In this document: in pieces, positions 48,341 through 61,330 of the stretch
How positions within the stretch are numbered: position 1 is the first letter of the stretch
Layout of the letters: each line of letters starts with the position of its first letter
Assembly (NCBI GenBank): GCA_032622095.1
Contig: CP136068.1
Span: 158,049,465-158,113,464, forward strand
Reading direction: 5' to 3'
Source of the DNA: Siphonodentalium dalli
Lineage: Eukaryota > Mollusca > Scaphopoda > Gadilida > Siphonodentaliidae
DNA length: 64,000 bases
The notes under the pieces: model-generated
Told to the model about the DNA's origin: nothing
Database searches by the model: none
What the model saw: the letters and a program-made list of their open reading frames with translations, nothing else
Program-made: the position numbers and the translations under genes

Positions 48341-51300
48341 TCATTGGAGACATAATGCCGAATGGTTTTTTTCAATGCGCATATGCACACCCATCTGTCA
48401 AATGGTTCCGTTTGAATCCGAATTGGTTGTCCCCCCCCCCCCACCAACCCCATCCCCCGGACGAAATCTATACACATGGCTGCCAAACTACGCCAACATT
48501 TCTTATGAATACACAAATATCCCGTTTACTTCACAATATATTCATATATCCATATATATCATTGTGTATTGTATGTACTATAACACATCTGTTCTCAATA
48601 TGTATTGTTATACGATGAGAGTATCAAATAAATTGAATTGAAATTGAATTGAAGAATTCAGATTGTGATGTATTTTCGACAAAAATGCTAGCATTTTCTC
48701 TGCAACTAAATATGTGTGACAACCAATGATGTTAGTATTTCGTGGTTTGAAAGCTTGTGATTAAATTATAGTACTGTAACAATACCTGTTTACCATCACA
48801 ATATGATAAATATGTTCTAATCATGTATACCAAAAGTGGCTTTATTAATTAAGTATTCCACAGCAGGCGACGTTTTGAGCCGATTTGGCTTTCAGTCGCT
48901 TACACGGGTAATAAATACATGTCTATCGCAAAATCGGCTCACACAAGTGGCATAAATCATGCAGCTATGTGATCGTGGCGTGGCGTGATCTAAATATACT
49001 ATACAATTGGCCCAAATTTCACTCATACAAATAGCCAAATTACGAACATGCCAAAGATTTTAAAAAATATTTGACTGAATAAATCAGTCGTTATTCTGAT
49101 ATAATGATAATTAATAACTTTCATAGAAAAAAACTTGTTTAGTTCGCTGTTATATTGTTGTTTCCGGTTTTTTTTAATTTTTACAGATTATCTTAAATGC
49201 ATGAGAAATAAGACCCTCTACCCTGCCTGATGCATGCTCAAATGAATACACTATACATGTAATACATTTGGGTTCATATTGAATACCGGGAATTTCCACA
49301 CATATACCCATATAGATAGCAATTTATTTAAATATAGATACTTATATACAATGTGTATTTTTGCATTAACTTTTAGCGGTCGACCACAACATCAATGCGG
49401 TTACAATCAATACAAAAAACAACCACTTAATGAAATTCTCTTAAATGTATCGTATATGTTGGATCACTGCATTACCGTCTATACCGACACAACAAGGGCG
49501 TGCACCCAAATTACTAAACTCCTCAATATGTCTCGTGCAGAGCAGAGCTTTAGAAGCATCTTGAGTTTGACACAAAGTTAATGGCTCTCCGACTCGTTTT
49601 CTTGAATGTCTTAGTGCGATGAATTTTTCACCTCCAGACAAGACACTCCATATGGAACAGTATCCTTATTGAACTCTGACTTCCGTGGTGACTTTCTCGT
49701 CTCCTTTATATTTTCATTTTGAATGTCGAGAGGCTTCTTTGATTTTCGTTTGTTTGCAAGTTCAACCTTGTGAATATTGGTGCACATCATAGTGCACATA
49801 TAAAACAAACAATAGCCAGTGTATTTCTGTGATAAAATAATACGTGACACTTACAGTTTGTTGTGTGTGCACGAGAATTAGTTAATGGGGTGTCCCACAA
49901 AAAATCTGTTTTTATATAATAATATTAGGATTCATTGTGGAAGTTGGCAGTGACCACCGATATTTTTTTCCAAATGATCTGTGATGAGACAGACAGGGAC
50001 GTACGATATGGATTCTAAGTGGGCGGTGTCCACCTGTGAATTTACGTCCGCACCCCCTGCAGCGCCCTAGTTTTTAGACTACCCCCATACAACACCTAGA
50101 TGTCACCAAAAATCCGTTTGCTTGGATTGTTACATGATATGTTAAACAGTGTGAATAAACAACAATCACTGGCATTCTATAGTTGGCAAGTTCAAATACC
50201 GAATTTACTTTAGGAATAATCTCCGTTTTCCCAATGAAATTACATTTTATATATCGCGAGATTAAGTTTGTATATCCTGATAATTGCCATGGAATGTCTA
50301 ATATCCCTTTAAGATCGGTACCAATTCAGAAATGGAACAGTCAATGTAGATTATTCATCTAACTCACAAGAAGTGGCTGCTCGAATTTGATAATCTTCAG
50401 AGACACAAATCAGAAATGATATAGCTATAAACGATATATATAGCTAACAATGTGGTAACAATTTCAGTAACTCGATGCTGCACAAAAAAAAGCCATATAA
50501 AGGTACTGGCAAACTAGTGACTCCACTCTACACATAGTTTTAGTTTTTCCTATTTAAAACAATATCATGCATCAGAGAAGTGATCATTGTAAATATATGT
50601 GCTAATTGCTTTTTTCCCCTCTGTTCTCACCCAACTGTAATCCACCAGTTCACTAATCTTCTCATCATGCTCTGTATCTCTTCCTCTTACCTAATCTTCT
50701 CTTCCACTTCTCACTGACCACTATATGTAATCTGTTCTTTTCTGAGGAGATAGCTCTATATAAGCATCTGATGCTTGTTGTCAAATCCTCTCCCCTTCTA
50801 GTGTTCTATTCATACATGCGTTTTGTGTTATAATTATATTTTTTTGGGAAGAAATAATTATTGTTTAAACCAAAAAGCGCTGAATAGATCGACATTCAAG
50901 ACGAAGTTAGGCGACGAAAGTATTTCGTATTCCGAAATATCGTACCGTAACGGTCCAATAAATATGCAGATTTGTGTTTATACGCGGTCGATGACACCGA
51001 CTATGTAAACATGTATACTTTGAAGAGAGTTGTTATCAATGAGCACAATTATTACCTAGACTAGTGATGACGCTGTTGTTTTATGGAGTATTTTTGTAAT
51101 GTCCAATACATTGGCGGATCGGAATAGTATCCATCATTCACATTCACTGCACATAATAAAACATCACGAGACAGCAACATGTAAGCTCTAACATATAACC
51201 AGCCTAATCGTCAAAACGCTTAATCAGTACACTGGTTATTTAATATTTTGTTGATTAGGCAGGCTGTAAGATAAAACACCTAAATGCATTGTTCCTTAAT

Positions 51301-51929
51301 TGGAAGTACAGGCGAGCAATTCTTAACTCAATGGTTACGTATTAACGTAATGACAGTTGTGTCATTAAATGCACCCCGTCTAATAGCCACCTGGCTTCAC
51401 ATCATAAAAGGTTTGAAAACAATATATATTCAACAATTATCACCTTGCTATAATAAGCAACAGTTAACGACCGGCATGGTGTCAGCGACATAGAGCTATT
51501 GCAATAGGTTTAGCGGATTTATGTGATTATAATTATATAGAATGTTAGTTTAATGTTTGCGAATTTTGTTTCCGGTAACAACTCCCATAGTGCATTTGCA
51601 CAAAATAATGTTGAAGGAGAGTAAAAACATGAAGGAGATACAAGTAACAACCATAGCCAAAGCATAACAGTCCATCGCCTCCGCGATGAACAATTTCTGA
51701 CTTTGATTTTCACTGCGCTTTTTGCAAATGGTTGGATGTGAAATCCCGCCATATTTTGTATTAATGCTTTATATGAATTGATCTGTCTGTGCGATATAAC
51801 GAATAAACATGTTCGTATAATAGTGTTGTTAAAGTTGTTTAGTTATGTTTTTATTCTGAGTAACAAATAAAGTTTAAAACAAATATTTTAGTCATTAATT
51901 GTGAAGCGCCGAGAAAATGGGGATTTATT
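48341..51929. other. Interior of the hAT-like element, no gene recognised
   Basis: Contains a poly-C run (about 48430-48443), a diverged copy of the inner part of the 42988 foldback (about 48930-48962), and only short frames. Confidence 0.5.
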
Positions 51930-52036
51930 TGGCAAAAGTTTATTTAATTTGGCCAAAGTTTTTTTCATTTGGCTAATAACATTTTCTTTTGGCTAAACTT
52001 TTTGCCACAAAAAATTTCGGTCCAGCGCGAACACTG

Positions 52037-52150
52037 CATATAGTCACTCCGTGTATACCTATTCACATCATTCATGGCCGTACAATGACTCCCTGTATAC
52101 CTACATGTATTCACCTCACCTATGATCATAAGTTACTCCCTGGCTGCCAT
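52037..52150. repeat. Continuation of the right-hand minisatellite beyond the hAT insertion
   Basis: Units such as CATATAGTCACTCCGTGTAT and GCCGTACAATGACTCCCTGT resume immediately after the transposon's target duplication. Confidence 0.75.
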
Positions 52151-52524
52151 CTTGGCATCCACCCTGTGTCCAGTTGATCAATTTTTATCATAATGTGTTA
52201 GAATAGCCACATATCATGGTTCATATCAGTTCCGTCTCCAAGTTCTGCCCATTTCCTTTCAATAATATGGCCAAAATCACAAAAGAGGTTCTCCTCAAAA
52301 TTCCATACTACATCTTTAAAATGAATTTGTCATGCCCCAATGGAACTGGGACAAACAGAATAGAAGTCACTTGTCAGTTAATTAACTAACACGTATAATA
52401 ACCAAGTGAGTCACAACTTGCTAACTTTTCGGAAAACGCAGAGAATAATGTTCTGGATATATGTAAAAGATTAACTTTTAACAAATTTGGTTGCCATTTT
52501 GGAAGCCATCTTGAGCAATTTGGT
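52151..52524. other. No gene recognised
   Basis: Sequence next to the inverted repeat copy; some of it may belong to the same repeat family. Confidence 0.4.
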
Positions 52525-53520
52525 CTATAAACACCGTAGTGTGACACATTTAAGATAAACCAAAACAATAAACACCTTTGATACCAAAGATAGTTCCATT
52601 TTACTTGAAAAAATGGTCCAAACCTGAAAAGTGAATTTTTGCCGATATTTATGTCAAGTTTGTGAGAGAAAAATCCAATATTTCTGGTGATGTCAGTGGT
52701 GACAATAGTAACAATGATCCATAGTGCATCATACATGTTAGTATTCAATGTATAGAATGCAGAATAGCCAATTTTATACATCAACCACAACTTGTAAGCG
52801 ATTGCAGAACACGCTGGGGCAATATTTACCATTTTCCATATTTTGGCGGCCATTTTGGCAGCCATTTTGAGCCAAAGTAAGAATTTTGGTTCAAGTGAGT
52901 TGGAATGTTCATAGGTAATGATATGCCTCACTTATATTACAAAGTTCTGTTCATTTCTTGTTGAAATATAACTGGAATCCCAATTGTGATTTTTTGTGAA
53001 ATTGTATACCGCGTTCTGTAAAATCGAATTTTTGAGGGATCAGAAGGGGCTAGGACCCCAATAATGGCATATATAATTGCTCCAATGATCAGTTAATATA
53101 CAAAACACATAATGAAGTCATATTACTCAACTAGTTCCAAACAGCATGAACTGATTTAGAAGATATGTGTGAAAAAACGTCATATTTTCAACTTCCGGCG
53201 GCCATTTTGGCGGCCATCTTGATTGGTGAGTTAAATTTTGCCTCAAAAAAGTGTCATTATGTCTTAGCTTCAGGAAAATATATACATTAGTATACATTGT
53301 ACTAGATTTTCCCGCTATAATTTGCATAAAACCGACTTAGGGTCTGAAAAACGGCCGCCATGATGGACGCCATCTTGTCTGGAGTCTATACAGCCCCTTT
53401 TTTTTCTTGTTAACATTGTTTAAAAGTTGAAGGACATATTAAGGAACAAAATGAGTGGGGTGAAGTTAAGTCCCGGGGGGGGGGGGGGTGCAAGTGTACC
53501 CCTATTAGCTCCCGGACTGT
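52525..53520 (-). mobile_element. Dispersed repeat with AAATGGCCGCC motifs, inverted copy
   Basis: About 1 kb that matches 59330-60345 in opposite orientation: GGCCGCCATGATGGACGCCA (53351), AACTTCCGGCGGCCATTTTG (53191) and GGCGGCCATTTTGGCAGCCA (52845) all have counterparts there. The minus-strand frame of 181 codons (52931-52386) contains KMAAKMAAKIWK, produced by the GCC-rich motif. It is shared with the partner copy only in part, and the partner frame is shorter, so I treat it as transposon-derived and non-coding. Confidence 0.7.
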
Positions 53521-54337
53521 TAAAAATGCACTAGTAAAGTAACACATTTCATTAACGTCCCTATTTCTCGATTTTTCTTCTAATTCCAGTGTGTACAGCG
53601 AAGGGGAACACCCTTCGCCTACGGCACTGTCATTAGAAGCCGAGAACTCGCAATGTTCGCGAACTGTGTTACTTTTCTGTCAAAATACTTTGTGTACCTC
53701 CTTGACTAAGACCCAGGTTCGTGGGGAATCTGGCTACCCTGGGCCCGTTGTAACTTTGGTCCACCCCTCCTTGGCGGCCTCTATGGCGGCGTCTGGCCAA
53801 CCCCGGGCTCGTGGCCAATCTGGCCCACCCCCTCCTCCTCGACTCGAATTGATATCGGAGAAATGCAAACGAGCTGCATAGTGATATGATAATGAGGGAA
53901 TTCCAATTGAAACTGGAAAACACCAACGAGTATGACGTAATTTGGTGGTATTTGAATTCGAGTCGACGAAAGTGCGACGTTTGTTTCAAATTAAATGCGA
54001 GTAGACGCACTAAATAAATATTTATTCCGTTTGGATATACCCCGCTACTATGCATGGACGTGTGCAAATTTCACATCAACGATGGGTTGAAATAGTTCTT
54101 GTAATTTGATTTTCCAACAATGACATATTGGGGAATTTGTTGTTTTTCGACCAACATTTGCATATTTTCCTACTTGTGGTTCAACATTTTGACTGAAATG
54201 GCCATCAGTCGGGAAGCTTTTGTCCTGGTCCCTCGTGACCCCCGTGGCCAGCCAAAAAACTGCTAATTATTTTCCTTTGCTTTTGTTCAAAATTATGAAC
54301 TTAAATGGTCATCAGTTGGAAATGTTCCAACCTTCGT
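53521..54337. other. No gene recognised
   Basis: Contains a GC-richer stretch (53690-53850) with a 96-codon frame of low-complexity character. A motif CGACGTTTGTTTCAAATTAA (about 53968) recurs near 55030. Confidence 0.4.
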
Positions 54338-54412
54338 GGGGGGTGTCAGGTTGGAAATTTCCAACACTTGGAAATTTCCAACACTTGGAAATTTCCAACA
54401 CTTGGAAAGCTT
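54338..54412. repeat. Palindromic 18-bp tandem repeat
   Basis: Three to four copies of TTGGAAATTTCCAACAC; each contains the perfect palindrome TTGGAAATTTCCAA. Confidence 0.9.
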
Positions 54413-56120
54413 GAGGCCAGTCTAGATGCTATATGTTTTTTGCGATTTTCATGTTCAGATTTCCGCCCAGTGCATGATCACAAGTCTACTGATCCATTCA
54501 GTATAGGCTACCATCCAGGCATGTGAAGGAACAGCCAAGCGAAGTGCAAATTGAATTACGCAAATTTATTAGCCCTCCCCCAACGGAGACCCTCTAGCTA
54601 TATGTCCCTGTCCGCCATGTTTATTTTACCACGTGGTTGTAGATATGCATACTGACGCAATATAGTGTTATACCGCGTTGACCTCAACTTGCTATTAAAT
54701 TGTTAAAAAGGAGCGTTTTCGTATAACAAGTAAACTGGACCTGATTTCTTTCGGACAGGTTCAGAGCAAAATACCACATAAAGAATCATGTCCGACCTAA
54801 AATATGTGTCAAATACCTGCGAAATATAGCGATATAAAACCAATAATTTCCACTCCTCAGAATATTAACATTAATTTCGTCGCTTGGAAGTCAAAAGCCA
54901 CATTTTCTCACAAAAGTTTACGTTTTAAATTGATATATAACTTCATATTTTAGCCGTTTTGACCAAAACCCTCATTAACGCTTTATGTAATTTTAAGAAA
55001 TCATTCAGATTCGTCTTGAATTAAATGCGACGTTTGTTTCAACAGAAGAATTTAGAATTAAACTCGAGTTTAATTCGAATTGAATTCGAGTCGTCGGTAG
55101 TGCGATGTTTGTTCCAAGGGTACCGTCACAAAATGGTCACGCGTAGATATACAGGCCTATATATAACCGGTATGTTATACATATTTCTTAAAACATAGTA
55201 TAAATTATGTATATGTATGTGCGCGATTGCAGCGCGAATAATGTACACATGTATATGAGGATGCATATAGTACTTATAGGTTTATAATATCCTAGTATTA
55301 AATCCTATAAAATAATAAAAAGTTGCCAGATACATTTATTATATTTAGTACGGAACCAGTAGTGCTGTTTAATATATTGATTTTATAATACACACATATT
55401 AAGTACTTTCATAGTCTTTATTAAAGGCCAACGGCCACGGGCCCTTTGGACCCCGGATTAATCTTTATATGAAGCAATTAGACAAAAGTTGCTTCTGGCC
55501 TATAATACTGTATGCAGATATAGGTGAAAACACATATATATCTCCACAATACATGGAACACAATCATGTAGTCTATATATAAATCCCCAACAATGATTGA
55601 ATCAGTCACTTCAAAAAATATTTATTCTGTTCGTCATATTTAATATTATAACAAAGAGTGTTTTGTGATGCTATGTACTATACTATTATTTGGATCCCGA
55701 GAGTATACCATGTACTGCCAGTGACAATACATTATTAGTATAGTAGTTGAACAAGTAGTAGTGATACGAAATATTAAATAGAAAGCATATACTATAGTGC
55801 GGCAGTATACTTAAAGTACTATAGTTGTGCATCTGGTGTAGTGGTGGGAAGTAGCACGGAAAAGCGAAATTAAATACGTAGTATATATTCTATATTTGTT
55901 CATATCTGTCATTATTTTCTTCTGTCATGTTATCCCGTAATAATAAAATATTGTCAGTGTGTGCACGTGTCCGCTTATTTATTTAACATTGGGAAAGAGA
56001 GCGTGCGACATATAAGTTCATGTGGGTATTTCCGCAAATATGGGGAACTCCCTCATCATATCATTATCAGTTCATTTGCATTCGGAACTTCGGCAGCTTT
56101 CGGTTTTTATGGTAACATGT
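54413..56120. other. No gene recognised
   Basis: AT-rich DNA with a local palindrome CTCGAGTTTAATTCGAATTG (about 55063) and no convincing frame. Confidence 0.5.
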
Positions 56121-56240
56121 ATTAGATTCGAATCGTCAAAAATCCGTCGTATAAAACAAAGACAGATTTCAGACGCATCACTGACGAAGATTCGTCTGAA
56201 TTGGACGGATTCGTCTATGTGCGTCTGACACGAATCTAAT
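56121..56240. mobile_element. Small foldback element, 120 bp
   Basis: Ends ATTAGATTCG (56121-56130) and CGAATCTAAT (56231-56240) are perfect inverted repeats. Internal pairs TCAGACGCA (56169-56177) and TGCGTCTGA (56220-56228), and GACGAA/TTCGTC around 56183, extend the fold. No target duplication seen. Confidence 0.65.
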
Positions 56241-56339
56241 TGTTTCATCCGTCGCATCTTTGGCGCATTTAATAGCAGCTTGAATTATTTATTTATTTCA
56301 GTTACGTATTCCTTATTTGGGAATATGTGGCAAATGGCA

Positions 56340-57050
56340 TTGGAAACGTTTTTAGTAAGGTGAGATGAAATTTCCTGTGAAAAAAAAAATTGGGGTCAAA
56401 AGTTCAAAAATGCCTCGAAAATAGACAAAGTACGAAAATAAACGGAAATTGTCCGAAACAAGTTATGGGTCATAAATGGCCACCTCGGCCAAAATTTTTG
56501 TATCGAGTAAAAAAAAAGTGGGTCGGATTTCAGTTTTCGCTCTGTTCGGTCCGGAAAATTTGGGAAAATGTGGCAAATGACCATGGCAACGTCTTTAGTA
56601 ATGTGGGGCGAAATTTCCTGTGAACAAAAATCGGGGTCAAAAGATCAAAAATGCCTCGAAAATAGGCAAAGTCCGAAAATAAACGGAAATTGTCCGAAAC
56701 AAGTTCTGGGTCATAAATGGCCACCTTGGCCAAAAACTTTGGGCCGAAAAATGTTCGGGTGTGTCCAAAACAGTGGGTTCAAATTTCAGTTTTCGTCATG
56801 CTCGGTCCGGAAAATTTCGGAAAATGTGGCAAACTGTCCCATATTCATAAATGGCCACCTTGGCCAAAAACTTTGGGCCGAAAAATGATCGGGCGTGTCC
56901 AAAAAAGTGGGTTCAAATTTCAGTTTTCGTCCTGCTCGGTCCGGAAAATTTCGGAAAATGTGGCAAACTGTCCCATATTCATAAATGGCCACCTGGGCCG
57001 AACTTTTTGAGCCGAAACTTTTTTGGGCCGATTCCGAAAAAGTGGGTCTA
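56340..57050. repeat. Nested tandem duplications, 241-bp then 134-bp periods
   Basis: A 241-bp unit marked by GGGGTCAAAAG and ATGCCTCGAAAATAG occurs at 56392 and 56633. From 56712 a 134-bp unit marked by CATAAATGGCCACC repeats at 56712, 56846 and 56980, with TTTGGGCCGAAAAATG. Frames such as NFGPKN are repeat products. Confidence 0.9.
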
Positions 57051-57194
57051 ATAGAAATTAGTACTATTGGTTGGTAATTAATCGATTCCGATAACTAAAG
57101 TGTCATTTGAAGAAATGTTATATTTCGTGACGGGACGTCTTCCGCTTCACAGCATCAGAAAGAATGTCCACAAAAGGAAGCACAGGCAGACAGA

Positions 57195-57275
57195 TTGGAC
57201 CACCCAAACACTGTGGACTCACACTCTGGTCCCTGGCCAGAGTGGGCATCCCCAGAGTTTGTGGTGGCCAGATTG
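57195..57275. repeat. Imperfect hairpin around CACTCTGG-TCCCT-GGCCAGAGTG
   Basis: Core arms CACTCTGG and CCAGAGTG, with flanking partly complementary sequence (GGACCACCCAAACAC against GTTTGTGGTGGCC). Confidence 0.7.
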
Positions 57276-57949
57276 GTCGCACATACTAATTATGTTGCAT
57301 GAGGGAATCTTATTATCCACTGCAGCGTCACTGTGCGACCAACAAGTAAAGTGAACACGGGAAACTCGAGTCCAATTTACTATTTGCGTCAACAGTTGTG
57401 GAATAGATGTGAATTTGGCTTGCCGAACATATCAACATGTAATACTTACATAATTATGTCGACAGACAGTGAGCCATCAACGTAAAGACAATAAAAACCC
57501 GCAACATCAGAAACGATACCATAGCTCAATTCCAGAGAAAGTGATTTAACAAACAGGTAACGATGCCGTTTTCTTGCTGATTATTCAGAACATGTGGCAC
57601 TAATTAACATACACAAGTAGACTTGCAGTTGAAATCAATAAATGTTTGAATAGGGGAAATATTGAAATGACTGTTTGCGCTAATTGCTCTGCATGCATGG
57701 CCACATATTGCCCGTAAACCTTTGTCAGCTTACAGCCTAATGATAAACTAAAGGGTAACATGGTTACACGAGAACAGTAGAGGCTCGTATGTACTCCCGT
57801 GTGCATTTTGTGAAGAAATATTAATCTAGCGACTATGCTATTGACGTTGCTTGATATCTCAAGCGCCTGAAAACAAATGTTTGACACCTGGGGGTCGCGA
57901 CTGGTTGGATTTATGACGTTATCAAGATGGGCGCCATCCACAATTTCAG
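57276..57949. other. No gene recognised
   Basis: The minus-strand frame 57941-57600 (113 codons) shows no recognisable domain. Confidence 0.4.
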
Positions 57950-60345
57950 AGTATGCACTGAGTTAGTTTGATTAATAGCTACTAGTTAATTTATGCTATA
58001 AAATTGAATATCTCACCACTGATGTGAAACCAATACACCATACTTCCACTTGGCAGGAAAAGTGGCCACTATAAACTAAGATGGCCGCCAGAATGGCGAC
58101 AGCAATTGGGAAAATTGATGATTTTTCACACTTTCCTCTTGAATCATTAACTGATGTTTGAAATTTGTAGCTAATAGTGACCTAAATTTGAATTAATTCT
58201 AGTATCCAACCATTTCGACAACATACTATTCCATATTTCTCATCTCATTCCTGCCAACTACATGTATCTTTAAAATGTGATTTCAAAAATGTGCTATGAA
58301 AGTTAATCAAAATTTAAATTCGGTGATTCTAGCCTAGTGTTATACAGAAATTAACTGAATTTGATGAAGATAATGTAAAACTGTTTTAAATATGTGGAAT
58401 TGCCATATAATTACACTGAAAATAATGCATCTTCGTTTAAGATGGCGGCCAAGATGGCTGCCACAATGGAGAAATCACACGAATCTGTCAAATTTTCATT
58501 GCTATCACTCATGTGCTGGGGAAAAGTTAATATATGTGAATATATGTGCTCCCTGTTCGTGGAAGACCATGGACTTATTGTATAAATTGTAAAGTTGGTG
58601 AACCATAGCTTTTTATACCCGAGAATTCAACATAATTATACCACGAAAATTAGATCAAATCATCATCATGACAACCCCAAAGAATGGGCACTGAGTGAGG
58701 AAGAAAATGTAACACAGAAAAAGGTAAAATATTTCTACATCAACGATGAAATTGCACGAATCTTCCTATTGAAAGAACAAAATTGATTTAAAAAACCCAA
58801 AATGGCTGTCAAAATGGCGACCGAAATATAGACATTTGTCGATTTGGCACACATGCCCCTTACATCATTTTCGGTTATTTGTAAACTGTGGCAAGTAGGA
58901 CTTGTCATTTTTTATCATTTATGACATCTAGTACTTCGGATAACATATATGTTGTAATTTGGGTCTAATTGTTGTCCAGACTCCGAAAAAATGCAAATTA
59001 AAAAATGCGCTTTGTAATTTCATTAAAAAACTTGCTTCTCGAGGTTCTAGATTAACCTTGGACATAAATAGGCAGAATAAAATGATCAAAAGTGTACACG
59101 GTTTCAAATATAGTTAGTCCAGGAGATCGACACCAAGAAATAACAAATGTTGCTCATTTTGACGGACAAGTGCTATTCAGTCCAATTTTGTAGTAAAATA
59201 TATGTAGATTACGAAAATCTATGATAGCAGTGGTGAATTTGTAGCTTAATTGGCGAAAAACATGTTTGTATTGACCTACCCGACGACCGAAAATAGAAGA
59301 ATTTTCCGGCGACGTCATAGTACTACTAGTATTCCGGGAGCTAATATGGGTACCCTTGCACCGCCTGGGACTTAACTTCTCCCCACTCATTTTGTTCCTT
59401 ATTATGTCCTTCAATTTTTAAGTAATGTTAACAAGAATAAAAAGTGGCCATATAGACTCCAGACAAAATGGCGTCCATCATGGCCGCTGTTTTTCAGACC
59501 AGACTCTAAGTCAGTTTTATGCAAATTATAGCGGTAAAAATCTTGTAAAATGTATACAAATGTATATATTTTCGTGAAGGTAAGACATAATGTCACTTTT
59601 TTGGGGCAAAATTGAAACTCACCATCCAAGATGGCCACCAAAATGGCCGCCGGAAGTTGAAAATATTACTTTTTTTTACAAATATCTTCTAGATCGATTC
59701 ATTCTGTTTGGAACTGGTTGAGTAATGTGACTTTATTTTGTATTTTTTATATTAACTGATCATTGGGGCAATTCAATATGTACTTTTTGGGGTCCTAACC
59801 CCTTCCGTTCCCTCAAAAATACGAATTTACAGAATGCGGTATAAAATTTCACACACAAAAATCACAATTGGGATTCTAGTCATATTTTAACAAGAAATGA
59901 ACATAACTTTGTAATGTAGGTGATGCATATGATTACCTATGAAAATTCCAACTCAATGGACCCAAAAGTCTTACTTTGGCTCAAAATGGCTGCCAAAATG
60001 GCCGCCAAAATATGGAAAATAGTAAATATTTCCCCAGCATGTCCTGCAATCGATTACAAGTTGTGGATGATTTACAAAATTGGCCATTCTGCCTTCTGTA
60101 CATTGACTACTAACATGTCTGATGTACTATGGTTAATTGTTACTATTGTCACCACTGACATCACCAAAATTATTGGACTTTTCTCTCAAAAACTTGACTT
60201 AAATATCGGCAAAAATTAACTTTTCATGTTTGGACTATTTTTTCAATTAAAATGTAACTATCTTTGGGTTGAAATGTGTTTATTGTTTTGATCTATCTTA
60301 AATGTGTCACACTGCGGTATTTATAGACCAAATTGTTCGCCCGAT
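57950..60345 (+). mobile_element. Composite dispersed repeat with AAATGGCCGCC motifs
   Basis: GCC-rich motif pairs (AAGATGGCCGCCAGAATGGC type) recur at about 58080, 58440, 58800, 59470, 59640 and 59985 in AT-rich surroundings. The part from 59330 to 60345 is the inverted partner of 52525-53520. A similar motif appears again at about 63008. It is probably a non-autonomous transposon family; the ends and superfamily are not resolved. No transposase recognised. Confidence 0.65.
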
Positions 60346-60349
60346 TTTG

Positions 60350-61330
60350 ACAGAACTGTATACTCTCATTAAGTAGACATGGATAAACTTTTTATATGCA
60401 GCCTGTGTCAGGGAGGATGCAGTTATATAGGAGTGGGTGTAATATAGTGTGTCATGTTGACGTATTTCTCGATCGGTTAATATATAATGCTATGCTAATT
60501 ATGGTCTGAAATGACTAATATCGAGATTTCTGGTGACCATTCAACGTTTGATACCATTTGATGTCCCGATGGGGTATATTCTTGGAGTTCTGACATGTCA
60601 CGAAGCTTCGGTACATGTCACGAAGCTTCAGTACATAGGATGAAAAACCGCCACAGATTTGGGATTAATGATGCAAGGTCACATTTTTCGCCAGATTTCG
60701 ACAGAACTATATACTTTCATTAAGTAGACATGTGTACATGTATTGTATGTAGCACTGTGTCAGGGCTGAAGCAGTTATATAGGGTGGGTGTAATATAGTG
60801 TGTCATTTTGACATAATTACACCATGGATTAATATATATTTCTATTATAGTTACGATCTGAAATGACTGATATCGAAGTTTATGGTGACCATTCAACGTG
60901 TGATGCCATTTGACGGTACGTGTCACGAAGCTTCGGTAAATTGGATGAAAATTTGCCACAGATTTGGGGTTAACGATGCGAGGTCACATTTTTCACCAGA
61001 TTTTGACGGAACTGTATAGTCTCATTAAGTAGACATCGATAATCTTCTTACATGTAGCCCTGTGTCAGAGAGGGAGCAGTTATATAGGGGTGGGTGTAAT
61101 ATAGTGTGTCATTATGACATATTCCTCGATGGGTTAATATCAATGCTAATTATGATTTGAAATTATTAATATCCGGGTTTCTGGTCACCATTCAACGTTT
61201 GTTATCGGTGCCATATGATGTCCTGTTGTGGTATATTCCTGGAGTTCTGACACGTCACGAAGCTTCGGTACATGGCACGAAGCTTCGGTACATTGGATGA
61301 AAATCCGCCACAGGTTTGGGTTTAAGAATA
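60350..61330. repeat. Tandem repeat of about 305-350 bp with CGAAGCTTCG palindromes
   Basis: Three and a partial units, marked by CTCATTAAGTAGACAT (60364, 60717, 61020), AGTTATATAGG (60421, 60773, 61078) and GTCACGAAGCTTCGGTACAT (about 60600, 60920, 61254), the latter doubled in two units. Each contains the perfect palindrome CGAAGCTTCG. One more isolated copy, inverted, lies at about 61601. Confidence 0.88.

Larger units (their letters stand above)
47667..52036. mobile_element. hAT-like transposon, 4370 bp, non-autonomous or decayed
   Basis: Perfect 14-bp terminal inverted repeats CAGTGTTCGCGCTG (47667-47680) and CAGCGCGAACACTG (52023-52036) are flanked by identical 8-bp target duplications CATATAGT (47659-47666 and 52037-52044). 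CAGTG-type ends and an 8-bp duplication are the hAT-superfamily signature. Both ends have subterminal clusters of TTTGGCTAA/TTTGGCCAA (47690-47760, 51930-51998). The host sequence continues across the insertion as minisatellite. No transposase (no BED finger or hAT dimerisation block) is recognisable inside; the only coding relic is a LINE fragment at 48095-48340. It may be a non-autonomous carrier of captured DNA. Confidence 0.85.

Noticed and set aside
52386-52931. 181-codon minus frame containing KMAAKMAAKI
   Set aside because: The motif comes from GCC-rich repeat boxes. The partner copy (59920-60219) has a shorter, altered frame, and the sequence behaves as a dispersed repeat.
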